Of a stretch of DNA of 64,000 nucleotides, positions 34,490-44,393 are shown piece after piece. Both the position numbers and the translations under genes were made by a program. How positions within the stretch are numbered: position 1 is the first letter of the stretch; every line of letters starts with the position of its first letter. The stretch is from positions 1-64,000 of the forward strand of contig JAIQZO010000034.1 in NCBI GenBank assembly GCA_021777055.1, read 5' to 3'. A model generated the notes under the pieces. The model did no database searches and was not told where the DNA came from. It saw nothing but the letters and a program-made list of their open reading frames with translations. The DNA comes from Candidatus Anammoxibacter sp. GTDB taxonomy: Bacteria; Planctomycetota; Brocadiia; Brocadiales; Anammoxibacteraceae.

Positions 34490-35335
34490 CTACACACACC
34501 AGGTTATTAATAACGATGATCCGATATACGCAAACGCTTCAATAAATGCGGCGCCAAGATTAGGTTTTTCTTGGTTTACAATTTCATCTGTTAATTTTTC
34601 GCCTGGAAGCAGGATTTTGTCAGTGAAAAGACGAATAATAGGTAAAAGAATAATGCTTAAGATAAGATAACCGGCAAAAACCGCTAAGCTTGTGCCCCAA
34701 CTAGTGAAATCATCTCCCAATGCAAACCGAATAATATTTGCAATGCCAATAATTGCACCGGCAAAGCCTACGCCCGCAGCGACATTGTCTTTTTCAATCT
34801 CATCATGAATGCAGTATGGGATAAAAGAGTTGTAAGCTAAACCTATTACAATGAAAGATAACTGTCCGATTCCCCAGAAAACGAGAAGTGTTCCAATTCC
34901 TCCGCCTTCACCTGATACTGAACCAAAGATTATCATTCCAGTTCCTAAATATATCGCAAGTTCAACAACCCCAGTACCGCAATTGTGGTCAACTAATATC
35001 TCTTTTTTGTTGTTAAATTTATACAGAATAAATTTATCATTTATAAATGTTGAAACATTCAGGAGGATTATAGCGACGGGGCCGTATATAAAGATGTCAA
35101 TAAGGTCCATTAATAACCCGTTTGATTCCCCTGTAACAGCTCCGCCGATGGCAAACACGAGGCCTGCGTAATATCCTATCAACGATAGTGCGAATGCGCA
35201 ATTGTCTTTCTTTACAAGTTCTTCTTTAACGTTGATATCTCTATGGGTGCAAGAATAAGCCAGCTTTCCTACCCAGAAAAGGAAATAACAACATAATAAG
35301 TAGATTAAAGCGGATAAAAGGTCGTTAATATCCAT
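34490..35335 (-). CDS. Duplicated DUF350 membrane protein
   Basis: The 281-residue protein is made of two DUF350 (YjfL-type) repeats, about 1-130 and 140-281, each with four hydrophobic segments. The repeated signatures are FALSLIGYYAGLVFAIGGAV and AAGVGFAGAIIGIANIIRFAL. Function is unknown. DUF350 genes often sit beside spermidine- or glutathionylspermidine-synthase genes, as here. Confidence 0.85.
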   Translation of the reverse strand: MDINDLLSALIYLLCCYFLFWVGKLAYSCTHRDINVKEELVKKDNCAFALSLIGYYAGLVFAIGGAVTGESNGLLMDLIDIFIYGPVAIILLNVSTFINDKFILYKFNNKKEILVDHNCGTGVVELAIYLGTGMIIFGSVSGEGGGIGTLLVFWGIGQLSFIVIGLAYNSFIPYCIHDEIEKDNVAAGVGFAGAIIGIANIIRFALGDDFTSWGTSLAVFAGYLILSIILLPIIRLFTDKILLPGEKLTDEIVNQEKPNLGAAFIEAFAYIGSSLLITWCV

Positions 35336-35468
35336 AAAAAAACCTCTTTAAAAATTCAATTATGAGTTTGGTCTTGCTACCTTGTTTTTGTTTCGCAAAA
35401 ATAAGATAGCATTATAGAATACAGAACCGCGTATGTTTTAGAAACCGGAACACTGAAAAATTGTAAAA

Positions 35469-36200
35469 CTATTTACCAAATCCTCCACCTCGGCTGTGAA
35501 ATGTATTTTGGCTCCGCTTAATTCTTTGATTTACCTTGTTTTTAAAACTGCTTTGCTTTGCTTTCTGTTTTGCCATTTTTCTCTGGAAAAAGCTTTTATT
35601 TGTCTGCTTGGTCGCTGTTCCGTTTGTCCCGTATTGGTTAGAACTTCCAAAATAGGGTCTGCCGTTATTTCGATATTGGGAATATGTGTTGTAGTCTGAT
35701 CTATAAACCGGCCTGCTAAAAAGGTTGAACATGCTGCTCATAAACATGTATTGACCGAAGAAGACCCACATTGAGTTGCCTGAACTATCAGATTTCCACT
35801 CTCCATATCTAGGATTTCCCACGTATTGGTACCCTGGTGGGGATGGTGTTTTTACATATCCATCTTCAGTTTTGGATATTAAAGACATGCCCAGGTAGTT
35901 TTCGTTTTGTCTGTAAAATGGTTTTGCGACCTTCTGCCATCCAGTATAATATGTTTTTTCACCTTCGATTATCTTGTATTTGTGGTAATATTGCGGAAAA
36001 AGGCTTCCGCTTACATTCATATCTTCTAAAATTATGCTGTAGTCAGGGCTGTTTTTTAATCTAGAAGTTAACTTTTCAAGCGGAGATCTGGAGCCGGAGC
36101 AAGATTGTAAAGATAGTAATATGGCTGCAATCAAACATATACTTACACACTTCTTTAAATATATCTGGCCTCTGAGGAAATTCTTTTTTTTAACGTTCAT
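35469..36200 (-). CDS. Lipoprotein of unknown function in the DUF350/spermidine synthase set
   Basis: The 243-residue protein has a hydrophobic N-terminal segment ending in a lipobox (SLQSC, lipid-bearing Cys about residue 34). The mature part contains an aromatic-rich middle and a Ser/Asn/Gln-rich stretch. A basic C-terminus ends SRGGGFGK. The glycine-rich ending and context recall the DUF4247-type lipoproteins found with DUF350 and aminopropyltransferase genes in Gram-positives. That assignment is tentative. Confidence 0.65.
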   Translation of the reverse strand: MNVKKKNFLRGQIYLKKCVSICLIAAILLSLQSCSGSRSPLEKLTSRLKNSPDYSIILEDMNVSGSLFPQYYHKYKIIEGEKTYYTGWQKVAKPFYRQNENYLGMSLISKTEDGYVKTPSPPGYQYVGNPRYGEWKSDSSGNSMWVFFGQYMFMSSMFNLFSRPVYRSDYNTYSQYRNNGRPYFGSSNQYGTNGTATKQTNKSFFQRKMAKQKAKQSSFKNKVNQRIKRSQNTFHSRGGGFGK

Positions 36201-36376
36201 ATTGAAAATGCTTCCTAAATATTAATGGTTAAAAACGTTTATCTTTACTTTATTCTAAAGGTTCGATAAATGGCAGTTTCGCGCGTGTTGTTATTATATA
36301 TGGAAATATTGTTGATGTAACACGTTATCTTAACATACAAATGTTAAAAATGACAATAAGAAATAGAAATTTTATC

Positions 36377-37645
36377 TTATAAATCAGCGGCTATATCGTT
36401 TCGCCAAAAGATTCCGTCGAATGATACTTGCTCTATGGCCTTGTAAGCCTTGCTTCTGGCAGATTCTATGTCGTCTCCAATTGACGTGATGTTTAAAACC
36501 CTTCCTCCGTTTGTGGCTATTTTGCCGTTGTTCTTTTTTGTGCCTGCTTGAAAAAGAATTACATCATCCATCTCTTTTACTTTATCTATCCCCGAAATCT
36601 CTTTGTCTGTTTCGTATTTTTCTGGATAGCCGTTTGATGCGGCAACAACACATACTGATGGCCTGGGGTCCCACTCTATGTTGCAGTTTCCAATTGTTCC
36701 ATTTATGGATGCCAGCATCAATGGAACAATGTCACTTTTCAGTCGCATCATTAGTGGCTGAGTTTCTGGGTCCCCAAATCTAACGTTATATTCCAGCACG
36801 TTTACTTTAGGCTCATGTAGATTAACCATCAAGCCTGTATATAGTAACCCCTTAAATGGGCGCCCTTCTCTTTTCATGGCGTGTATAGTTGGCACAAGGA
36901 CCTGTTTCTCTATTTCACGGTAAAGCTTGTCAGTTAGTATAGTTGTCGGTGAATATGCTCCCATCCCGCCAGTGTTTGGGCCTTTGTTTTGGTCATAGGC
37001 GGCTTTGTAATCTTGTGCGGTTTCCAAGACAAGGATAGACTTTCCATCGGTTATCGAAAGAACGCTAACTTCCTGCCCTTCAAGAAACTCTTCTACGATT
37101 ACCTTTTCTCCGGCGGAACCAAAGATTTTATCCTGCATTAAGGATTTTAGGGTTGATATTGCTTCTTCGTTAGTCTTGCAAATGATGGCCCCTTTTCCTT
37201 TTGCTAAACCGTTAGCTTTTATTACCACCGGTACCGCTATAAATTCTACATACCGAGCCGCAGATTGAAAGTCGTCAAATACTCTGAATTTCGCTGTAGG
37301 TATACCATGTTTTCTCATAAAATTCTTTGAAAAAACTTTGCTTCCCTCTAATTCGGCGGCCATCTTTCTAGGTCCGAATATTGTCAGATTGTTTTCTTGA
37401 AACAAATCCACGATACCATCAACTAACGGTGTTTCTGGCCCCACAATGGTGAGGCCAATGTTTTTGTCTTTAGCAAACTGGCAAAGACCATTTATGTCTT
37501 CAGGTAAAATGTCTACACTCTGAGCGATTTCGCAAATTCCTGGATTGCCAGGCGCGCAAAAAACAGTGTTAACCTCTGGTGATTGTGCCACCTTCCAAGT
37601 GATGGCGTGTTCTCTGCCACCGTTTCCAATAATTAATACATCCAT
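36377..37645 (-). CDS. purD: Phosphoribosylamine-glycine ligase
   Basis: Second committed step of purine synthesis: joins glycine to phosphoribosylamine using ATP. The 422-residue protein begins MDVLIIGNGGREHAITWK, the family N-terminus. It continues with an ATP-grasp domain (about 100-320: KANGLAKGKGAIIC, NTGGMGAYSPT, EYNVRFGDPETQPLM) and a C-terminal domain. The frame is open 35 codons further, but ATG at 37,645 is correct by homology. No other pur gene is adjacent. Confidence 0.95.
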   Translation of the reverse strand: MDVLIIGNGGREHAITWKVAQSPEVNTVFCAPGNPGICEIAQSVDILPEDINGLCQFAKDKNIGLTIVGPETPLVDGIVDLFQENNLTIFGPRKMAAELEGSKVFSKNFMRKHGIPTAKFRVFDDFQSAARYVEFIAVPVVIKANGLAKGKGAIICKTNEEAISTLKSLMQDKIFGSAGEKVIVEEFLEGQEVSVLSITDGKSILVLETAQDYKAAYDQNKGPNTGGMGAYSPTTILTDKLYREIEKQVLVPTIHAMKREGRPFKGLLYTGLMVNLHEPKVNVLEYNVRFGDPETQPLMMRLKSDIVPLMLASINGTIGNCNIEWDPRPSVCVVAASNGYPEKYETDKEISGIDKVKEMDDVILFQAGTKKNNGKIATNGGRVLNITSIGDDIESARSKAYKAIEQVSFDGIFWRNDIAADL

Positions 37646-37895
37646 AGTTTTGATTAATATTTTTTTTAGGAAATTTAAAATATTTTTTTGCCGAAAGTAA
37701 CTACTATATATAAAAAAGAGTAGATCTGAGTTTAAGATGTTAAATTTCAATAATTATATGCTAAATATTCTAATGTTATATTATATAACACTTTTTAAGT
37801 CAACAAATATACAAGATGTTGATTTACATACAGGAGGTTAAAAGCGAACTAATCGTTTTATGTAGGTTTTATAAGCATTTCCTTTTAAAATTTTC

Positions 37896-37924
37896 TTGAC
37901 ATCTCTACTAAATTGGATTAAAGT
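37896..37924 (+). promoter_or_regulatory. Promoter of the initiator tRNA gene
   Basis: TTGACA (37,896-37,901), a 17-base spacer and TAAAGT (37,919-37,924) lie 25 bases before the tRNA 5' end, at the expected distance for a stable-RNA promoter. Confidence 0.65.
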
Positions 37925-37948
37925 TCTCACAGACTTTTTTATGGTTGG

Positions 37949-38025
<77 letters not shown>

Positions 38026-38109
38026 ATAATTTAATTTATATTCAAACGTAAGCAAAAACTCTATATTCTTTAGGTATTGTTTCGTATAGTTAGCAAACTA
38101 TTTTTCTCG

Positions 38110-38138
38110 TTGACATTAGTCTTACTTAATGTTAATTT
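38110..38138 (+). promoter_or_regulatory. Candidate promoter of the cytochrome gene run
   Basis: TTGACA (38,110-38,115), 17 bases, then TAATTT (38,133-38,138), 75 bases before the porin-cytochrome ATG. The gap also holds an AGGAGG ribosome site at 38,203-38,208. This is the only good promoter I see before the 20-kb run. Confidence 0.5.
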
Positions 38139-38213
38139 GACGCCGATATTTAAGGATTCAAGAGTTTTCGTAATTACACGTTGATCTTTTTATCCCCTGG
38201 TCAGGAGGCTTAA

Positions 38214-39719
38214 ATGAAAAAATTATTAGTTTTGCTGATTTTTCTTTCTTTCTTTCTTTCGGTTGATTTCTTTTCGGCAAATAAGGCGGAGGCTATTCCA
38301 CCATTTGCGCGAAAATATCAAACTGCTTGTCCCACATGCCATGTAGTAATTCCAAGGTTAAATCCATTTGGAAGGGCGTTCAGGGCAAATGGTTATAGAA
38401 TACCTGGTGGTGCTGATGAAGTTTTTACAAAAGATGAACCGTTGGTTTTAGGTGCAAATCCGTGGAAAAAAATGTTTCCTAAAACAATATGGCCTTCAGA
38501 TATACCGGGTTTACCGCCTATCGGAATTGAAGTTGTAACAGGTATGACTGCGGCCTTCAATGACAGGGCTAACACTGAATTTACTGGTATTGATGAATTT
38601 GCAATTTTAATGGGTGGTACGTTAGGTGAAAGTTGGTCATTTTTTGGAGATGTAAATTTATTTAAGTTTAGTAGTCCTACACGTGGATGGATAGATAGGA
38701 TGTTTATTCAGTACAATCCTGATTGGTTTGGTGGGAAAGGTCATTTTAATATAAGAGTGGGTGAATTTGAACCAAGGGTTGTAGGTCCTTTTTCTAATCA
38801 TAGAGCGATACAGATTATGAGTTGGTTTATGGGCTATTTAAATACAACTATGCCGGTGCAGGCTGGTGAAATAGGACAATTTTCAAATCTCCATGGTCTC
38901 TTTCCGACCCAAAAAGGTGTAGAGGTGTATGGTGGTTTTGATGGTAAAAACGGTGGAGGCTTTGAATATGCCCTTGGTATAGTAAATGGTGAAGAAGCCC
39001 ATATTGCAGATATTAATAATGCAAATGGTTCTGATCCGCAATTTTTTGGTGACTCAAGGTTTGATTTTAATGATGAAAAAGATTGGTATATAACTGCTAG
39101 ATATAAATTTGGTGGAATGGGAGTTCTTGGTGGAGGTGGCGATGACGAGGAGCTAGCGGCAACTGACAATTGGCAGGATAATAATGGTAAATATCCGTCA
39201 GTAAAAATAGGTGGCTATTTTTATTCAGGTAGTAATGATTTCTCTTCAAATGAAAGAGAAGACCCCTTAACAGGTGCTGATTCTGATGTTCACTTTTACA
39301 GGGCGCAGGCGGATATAGATATTTTTTGGAATAATTTTAACCTTTTTGGTGGTTGGACGTTGTTTAGGGATAAGTTCGGTGATGGTGATGCTACTTCAAT
39401 CGGAAGGTTTGCGCGTGATGCAGATGGAAATCTAGTTAGGCTTAACGAACAACAGGATGGTGGTATGGATACCACCATGAATATATTTACTGCGGAGCTG
39501 GTTTATGTTGCTTATCCTTGGTTGGTTCCTGTCTATAAGTATGAGCTTGTTAAGTCTGACTTTATGCAAACATTTGCAAAGCATACAACTTCTGTGACAG
39601 CGCTTATCAGGGCAAATATAAAATTTCAAGCTGGTGTTCAATTTACTACTGCTACTCCTGTAAGAGAATCTCGTATATTTGATGATATATTTGCAATGGG
39701 TATTCAATACGATTTCTAA
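38214..39719 (+). CDS. Outer-membrane beta-barrel protein with one c-type heme
   Basis: The 501-residue protein has a signal peptide (1-27, ending AEA). A short heme segment follows: PPFARKYQTACPTCH (CxxCH at 39-43), then VIPRLNPFGRAFRANGYR. The remainder is rich in alternating aromatic/polar strands and glycine, and ends in YDF, as porin-like barrels do. Similar heme-plus-barrel proteins occur near nitrite-oxidising or metal-respiring cytochromes, but the role here is not known. It could pass electrons or ions across an outer membrane. First gene of the cytochrome run, with a strong ribosome site. Confidence 0.8.
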   Translation: MKKLLVLLIFLSFFLSVDFFSANKAEAIPPFARKYQTACPTCHVVIPRLNPFGRAFRANGYRIPGGADEVFTKDEPLVLGANPWKKMFPKTIWPSDIPGLPPIGIEVVTGMTAAFNDRANTEFTGIDEFAILMGGTLGESWSFFGDVNLFKFSSPTRGWIDRMFIQYNPDWFGGKGHFNIRVGEFEPRVVGPFSNHRAIQIMSWFMGYLNTTMPVQAGEIGQFSNLHGLFPTQKGVEVYGGFDGKNGGGFEYALGIVNGEEAHIADINNANGSDPQFFGDSRFDFNDEKDWYITARYKFGGMGVLGGGGDDEELAATDNWQDNNGKYPSVKIGGYFYSGSNDFSSNEREDPLTGADSDVHFYRAQADIDIFWNNFNLFGGWTLFRDKFGDGDATSIGRFARDADGNLVRLNEQQDGGMDTTMNIFTAELVYVAYPWLVPVYKYELVKSDFMQTFAKHTTSVTALIRANIKFQAGVQFTTATPVRESRIFDDIFAMGIQYDF

Positions 39720-39777
39720 TAGTTTGCTATCCCTTTTTTTTATTATTAAAAATTAATTAGTTAGTTTTGGTAGCATA

Positions 39778-40548
39778 ATGAATGAATTATTAAGAAAAAT
39801 TATAGAAGTTCTAACGCTTTCCCAGATATGGCGTTCGTTTTTTAGAAGAAAGCATGATGGGTCAAAAAGAAGTAATGTGCTTGCGGTTGTAGGCAACTTC
39901 TTTATGCACTTTCATCCTATTAAGATAAAAAGGCATGCGATAGCGGTGCGGTATACGTGGTGTATGGGTGGTTTTACATTTTTTATGTTTCTATTCTTGA
40001 CGCTTACCGGATTGTTATTAATGTTTTATTACCATCCCAATGTAAGGGATGCTTTCTGGGATGTGAAAGATTTAAAGTATAATGTTGCTTTTGGTAAGAT
40101 ATTGAGGAATAGTCACAGATGGGGTGCGCACCTTATGGTTATAACTGTAATGATCCATATGGTTAGGGTTTTTATGACGGGGTCTTACAAAGCTCCAAGA
40201 GAATTTAACTGGGTGTTGGGTGTGCTTCTTTTGTTGTTAACCTTCCTGTTAAGTTTTACAGGCTATCTTTTGACTTGGGATCAGTTGGGTATGTGGGCTA
40301 TAACAGTTGGAACAAATATGGCTCGAGCTACTCCTTTTATAGGTCACGAAGGGCCTTTTGGTGAACAGCTAGGTATGACAGCTTATAATGACATTAGGTT
40401 TGCCTTGCTTGGTGGTTCTATGGTGGGGCCTAATGCTTTGATTAGGGCCTATATTTGGCACTGCGTGGGTATTCCGCTCGTTGTTGCGTTTATGGCTGCT
40501 GTCCATTTCTGGCGTGTACGGAAAGATGGATTTTCCGGGCCTTTATAA
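39778..40548 (+). CDS. Cytochrome b (b6-like N-terminal subunit)
   Basis: The 256-residue protein matches the N-terminal half of cytochrome b. It has four membrane helices and the two pairs of heme-b histidines, in [20 protein letters not shown] (His about 119 and 125-133) and in [19 protein letters not shown] (14 residues apart). The [15 protein letters not shown] loop is typical of split cytochrome b. It pairs with the subunit IV-like protein downstream to make a quinol-reactive bc-type core. Confidence 0.92.
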   Translation: MNELLRKIIEVLTLSQIWRSFFRRKHDGSKRSNVLAVVGNFFMHFHPIKIKRHAIAVRYTWCMGGFTFFMFLFLTLTGLLLMFYYHPNVRDAFWDVKDLKYNVAFGKILRNSHRWGAHLMVITVMIHMVRVFMTGSYKAPREFNWVLGVLLLLLTFLLSFTGYLLTWDQLGMWAITVGTNMARATPFIGHEGPFGEQLGMTAYNDIRFALLGGSMVGPNALIRAYIWHCVGIPLVVAFMAAVHFWRVRKDGFSGPL

Positions 40549-40611
40549 TTTAAAATGGTTTGCTTCTCTAAAATAAAGAATAATAACGATTGATCTTTTT
40601 GGGGTTAATTA

Positions 40612-41526
40612 ATGGAAAATTTTTTACACAATTTATTGTCAAAAGATAATGAAGTAATTGTTATCTTTGGTTTTTTCGTAGTGGCGGCCTTGGCGGCCTC
40701 TTTTATTCAGGCTATAACTAATGATAAAAGAATGGCCAGGGGGGAGAAGATAATAGAGCTCTCTTATCCTGATGGTCCCGATGGTGATTATAAAATCTTT
40801 TCGTGGCCTTACTTGGTCCGAAAAGAGTTTTTGGCAGTTATAATGTTTATAACTGGTCTTTTGGTGTGGGGTTTGATAACGGATGCTCCGTTAGAAGAGT
40901 TTGCAAATCCTAACTTAACGCCAAATCCGTCAAAGGCGCCTTGGTATTTCCTGGGTTTGCAGGAGATGCTGGTGTACTTTGATCCTTGGATAGCGGGTGT
41001 TGTTATTCCTAAAGTTATGGTTGTCGGATTGATGGCGATACCTTATTTGGATATAAATCCAAAGGGTTCAGGTTACTATACGCTTAAAGAACGGCCGTTT
41101 GCGATTGGTACGTTCATGTTCGGGTTTATAATACTCTGGGTATCTTTGATAACTGTTGGTGTGTTCTTGAGAGGCCCTGGATGGATTATTTTTATGCCAT
41201 GGCAAGAGTGGGATCCTCATAGAGTTGTCGCTGAAACTAATATTGACTTGACACAATATATTGGAATTGACTCCAAGTCTCTTTTAGGTAATATTATAGG
41301 CGGTTTGGTATTTATTGGCTACTTTGTGGTAGGTGTTACAGTTCCATATATACTTCTTAGAAAACATCCAACCGTAGTAAAGCTTGGCATTATCAGGTAT
41401 TCCATTGTGGCTTTCTTGTTTGTCGGTATGATGGGCTTGCCTATTAAGATCTTTTTGAAATTTACTATACATTTAAAATATATCTGGGTTTGTGGTTGGA
41501 AAGGTATAATTTTCTTTAATATTTAA
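40612..41526 (+). CDS. Cytochrome b C-terminal subunit (subunit IV-like)
   Basis: The 304-residue protein holds the C-terminal part of cytochrome b. The quinol-site motif appears as KAPWYFLGLQEMLVYFDPW in place of classical PEWY. Further hydrophobic segments lie at about 70-90, 165-185, 225-250 and 262-280. It is longer than plant subunit IV (about 160), with an extra membrane helix at each end. It probably forms the Qo site with the b6-like protein; no Rieske gene is nearby to act as its usual partner. Confidence 0.88.
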   Translation: MENFLHNLLSKDNEVIVIFGFFVVAALAASFIQAITNDKRMARGEKIIELSYPDGPDGDYKIFSWPYLVRKEFLAVIMFITGLLVWGLITDAPLEEFANPNLTPNPSKAPWYFLGLQEMLVYFDPWIAGVVIPKVMVVGLMAIPYLDINPKGSGYYTLKERPFAIGTFMFGFIILWVSLITVGVFLRGPGWIIFMPWQEWDPHRVVAETNIDLTQYIGIDSKSLLGNIIGGLVFIGYFVVGVTVPYILLRKHPTVVKLGIIRYSIVAFLFVGMMGLPIKIFLKFTIHLKYIWVCGWKGIIFFNI

Positions 41527-41537
41527 TTGGTATATAT

Positions 41538-44354
41538 ATGATTTTTAAAAATAAATTAGAAGAAGATAAATCGTATGCGCCTCTGTTTCTAGCATTAAGT
41601 GGTATATTAATGGCGGTACTAATCTGGGTGATTGTAGATGAAGCGGTTATTATAAGGCCTTGGAAGGGTTATCAAAAGAGATTTTACAAGCTGGAAAAGG
41701 AATTTCTCTTTAATAAAGTATTGGATGAAAGGGCTGCGTTTGAAAAAACGGATGACTATAAGAATTACTTAGATATTAAAGCTAAACTTGACCAGGCTAC
41801 CGAGAGATATAATTCTAAAGATGTAAAGAAGCGGGAAAAAGAATTAATTGCAGAGTTAAATAGGTTGAAGAAAAAGGAGTTGAAGCCGGTAACTTCTAAG
41901 CTGATTTCGGCAAGGAATAAAAAGCTTGAGATTGAATATGACTTTGGCCATCATCCTAAAAAGAAAGACTATTATCTGAAAAAGATAAAAGATATAGAAG
42001 CTGATATTGCAAAGTATGAATCGCAACAATCTTCTTTAGTTAAGAAAAAAGATGCGATTACTCAAAATATATCTTTGGTTTCAGCTGATGTGCAAAAATA
42101 TACAGCGGAGCTTAAGCAATATACAGGTGTGATTGACTCGATTGATGCAAAGTATGAGGCGGTTAAAAGAAAAAGGCCAACGTTGCAAGTGTATCAAACC
42201 TTTATACCTGAGTTAGATGAAGCAGATAGGTGTATGTCATGCCATTCTGGAATAAAAAAGGAGCCAGGTATTAGTGATGAAAACCCATATAAAGCGCATC
42301 CTGATAGAGATTATTATATAGGTAACCATCCAGTGGAAAAGTTTGGTTGTGTTGTTTGTCATGATGGCCAGGGAAGGGCGTTAACTTCGGTAGAAGAAGC
42401 CCATGGTGAAGTAGAGTATTGGTTAACTCCTTTGCTTCGTGGCAAGAATGCAGAGTCTTCCTGTATAAAGTGTCATGGGATGGATATGGACTTTGAAGGT
42501 GCTAAGACATTAGCAAAAGGCAAAAAACTCTTTACTGAAAAAGGCTGCTATAGATGTCATGAAACTAAAGGGTTTCAAGCACTTGAAGAAAGCGAGTTGA
42601 CTGGGCCTGATCTAACTAATGTTGCTTATAGTACAAAACCTAATTGGCTTGTTGCTTGGATTCAGCACCCCAAACATTTGAGACCTGATACCTCAATGCC
42701 GAATTTTGACTTTTCAAGAGATGAGGCTGAGGCGATAGCTACTTATCTATGGAAAGTTTCTGAGCAAACTACAGAAAATTTTAATTCTCCTCAGTTTAGT
42801 GCCAGTGAAATTGATGAAGGGAGAAAGCTGTTTTCTACAAAAGGTTGTTATGTCTGTCATTCAGATGGTAATGAAGGTTTAGATTTCGCTCCTAATTTAT
42901 TTAATATTGGGGAAAAACTAAATTATGATTATGCTGTAAATTGGTTATTGGATCCAAAAAAATATCAACCAAAATCAGTAATGCCTAACTTTAGGCTTAG
43001 TGAAAATGAAGCAAGGCTTATGGCTGCTTATTTAATGACTTTGAAAACAAATAAGGAAGACAAACAGCAGCATACCTTTGATATGAGCTTGGCTGATGCA
43101 GGGGAAAAACTGATACAGAGATATGGTTGTTTTAGTTGTCATAAAATTAAAGGAATGGAAAAAGTTGGTAGAATTGGAGTTGAATTAACAAAAATTGGCT
43201 CCAAGGCAATTAACTTTTTAGATTTCGGTGTGCTTGAGCATGAGTTGCTCCATGAGGTAGGGATAAAATATGGACATGAAAATGTTGGGTTGACAAGGAG
43301 AACCTGGATAAAGAATAAATTAAAAGAACCTAGGATTTTTGATGAAGGAAGGTACAAGCTGCCAAAAGATAAATTAAGGATGCCTAATTTTGAATTTACA
43401 GACGATGAAATAGAGGCGTTATCGGTATTCTTGGGTGGTTTGGTTGAGCAAGAGATCCCTTCTAATTTTGTATATAAACCTACTGAGAAAAAGAAAGATT
43501 ATAACGATGGGTTTAAGGTTGTTGAGAAATTTAATTGTTTAGGTTGTCACCAATTTACATTGGATACAATTACTTTAAACAACGGATCCGTTGTAGAGGG
43601 TGTGATTAAGAAAGAGAAAAAAGGTAAGGTCTATTTTCAGCTCTGGAAAGAATCAAAAGAGTTTAAGAAAGGGCCGGGGCAAACAGTTAGATTTAAAAAA
43701 GATGATATCTCTATACATGAAAAGGGTATAGGGGCTAAGGTTGCGGGTGTTCTAACTGCTAATCTGATAAAAGATCATGGTATTAGTGAAAAGGAAGTAG
43801 TTAATTATTTGCCTCCAAGATTGTATGGGCAAGGACAAAAGACTCAACCTGCTTGGTTATATGGTTTTTTAAAGAGTCCTATTATTTTAAGACCATGGTA
43901 TAAGACTGTGATGCCTACATTCAATATGTCTGATGAAGAGGCAGAAAAGATTGTAAAGTATTTCGCCATAAGAGATGGAGCGGAATATCCTTTTGAATAT
44001 ATAAAAGAAAAAAATAGAGGTTATATTAACGATCAAGAAAGAAAGCATAGTGACTATATGGCTAAGGCAGGTGAATTGTTTAATTCACCAACAGTTAATT
44101 GTATCTCTTGTCATATAAGAGGGGATGTAATGCCGGAAGGTAAGCCGTCAGATTGGGCTCCTGATTTAGCAATCTCTAAGGATAGGTTAAAACCAGAGTG
44201 GATTACTAATTGGTTAACTGATCCTCAAACTATACAACCGGGAACTAAAATGCCTACTTTCTTTTCTAAAGGAATGTATCAGGATATAATGCCTGGAGAT
44301 CCTGAATTCCAGATTCAAGCAGTAAAAACTTTTTTAATGAACTTTAATAATTAA
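41538..44354 (+). CDS. Membrane-anchored octaheme c-type cytochrome
   Basis: The 938-residue protein has one N-terminal membrane helix (about 12-32) and a long charged coiled coil (about 45-215). Eight CxxCH motifs follow at about residues 232, 271, 309, 337, 437, 531, 667 and 855. Single-domain cytochrome-c repeats are spaced through it, each with a Met-rich MP(N/T)F motif such as SMPNFDF and VMPNFRL. These probably supply axial Met. Between hemes 7 and 8 is an inserted beta-rich region (about 680-745). It starts 12 bases after the cytochrome b gene and probably takes electrons from it in place of a Rieske/cytochrome c1 pair (inference). Confidence 0.88.
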   Translation: MIFKNKLEEDKSYAPLFLALSGILMAVLIWVIVDEAVIIRPWKGYQKRFYKLEKEFLFNKVLDERAAFEKTDDYKNYLDIKAKLDQATERYNSKDVKKREKELIAELNRLKKKELKPVTSKLISARNKKLEIEYDFGHHPKKKDYYLKKIKDIEADIAKYESQQSSLVKKKDAITQNISLVSADVQKYTAELKQYTGVIDSIDAKYEAVKRKRPTLQVYQTFIPELDEADRCMSCHSGIKKEPGISDENPYKAHPDRDYYIGNHPVEKFGCVVCHDGQGRALTSVEEAHGEVEYWLTPLLRGKNAESSCIKCHGMDMDFEGAKTLAKGKKLFTEKGCYRCHETKGFQALEESELTGPDLTNVAYSTKPNWLVAWIQHPKHLRPDTSMPNFDFSRDEAEAIATYLWKVSEQTTENFNSPQFSASEIDEGRKLFSTKGCYVCHSDGNEGLDFAPNLFNIGEKLNYDYAVNWLLDPKKYQPKSVMPNFRLSENEARLMAAYLMTLKTNKEDKQQHTFDMSLADAGEKLIQRYGCFSCHKIKGMEKVGRIGVELTKIGSKAINFLDFGVLEHELLHEVGIKYGHENVGLTRRTWIKNKLKEPRIFDEGRYKLPKDKLRMPNFEFTDDEIEALSVFLGGLVEQEIPSNFVYKPTEKKKDYNDGFKVVEKFNCLGCHQFTLDTITLNNGSVVEGVIKKEKKGKVYFQLWKESKEFKKGPGQTVRFKKDDISIHEKGIGAKVAGVLTANLIKDHGISEKEVVNYLPPRLYGQGQKTQPAWLYGFLKSPIILRPWYKTVMPTFNMSDEEAEKIVKYFAIRDGAEYPFEYIKEKNRGYINDQERKHSDYMAKAGELFNSPTVNCISCHIRGDVMPEGKPSDWAPDLAISKDRLKPEWITNWLTDPQTIQPGTKMPTFFSKGMYQDIMPGDPEFQIQAVKTFLMNFNN

Positions 44355-44393
44355 AGTAAAATTAATATATAATTTTGTGTAAAGGGGATAAAT

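Noticed and set aside
39778-41526. Standard bc1 or b6f complex
   Set aside because: Cytochrome b parts are present but no Rieske protein and no cytochrome c1 or f; an octaheme protein takes that place.
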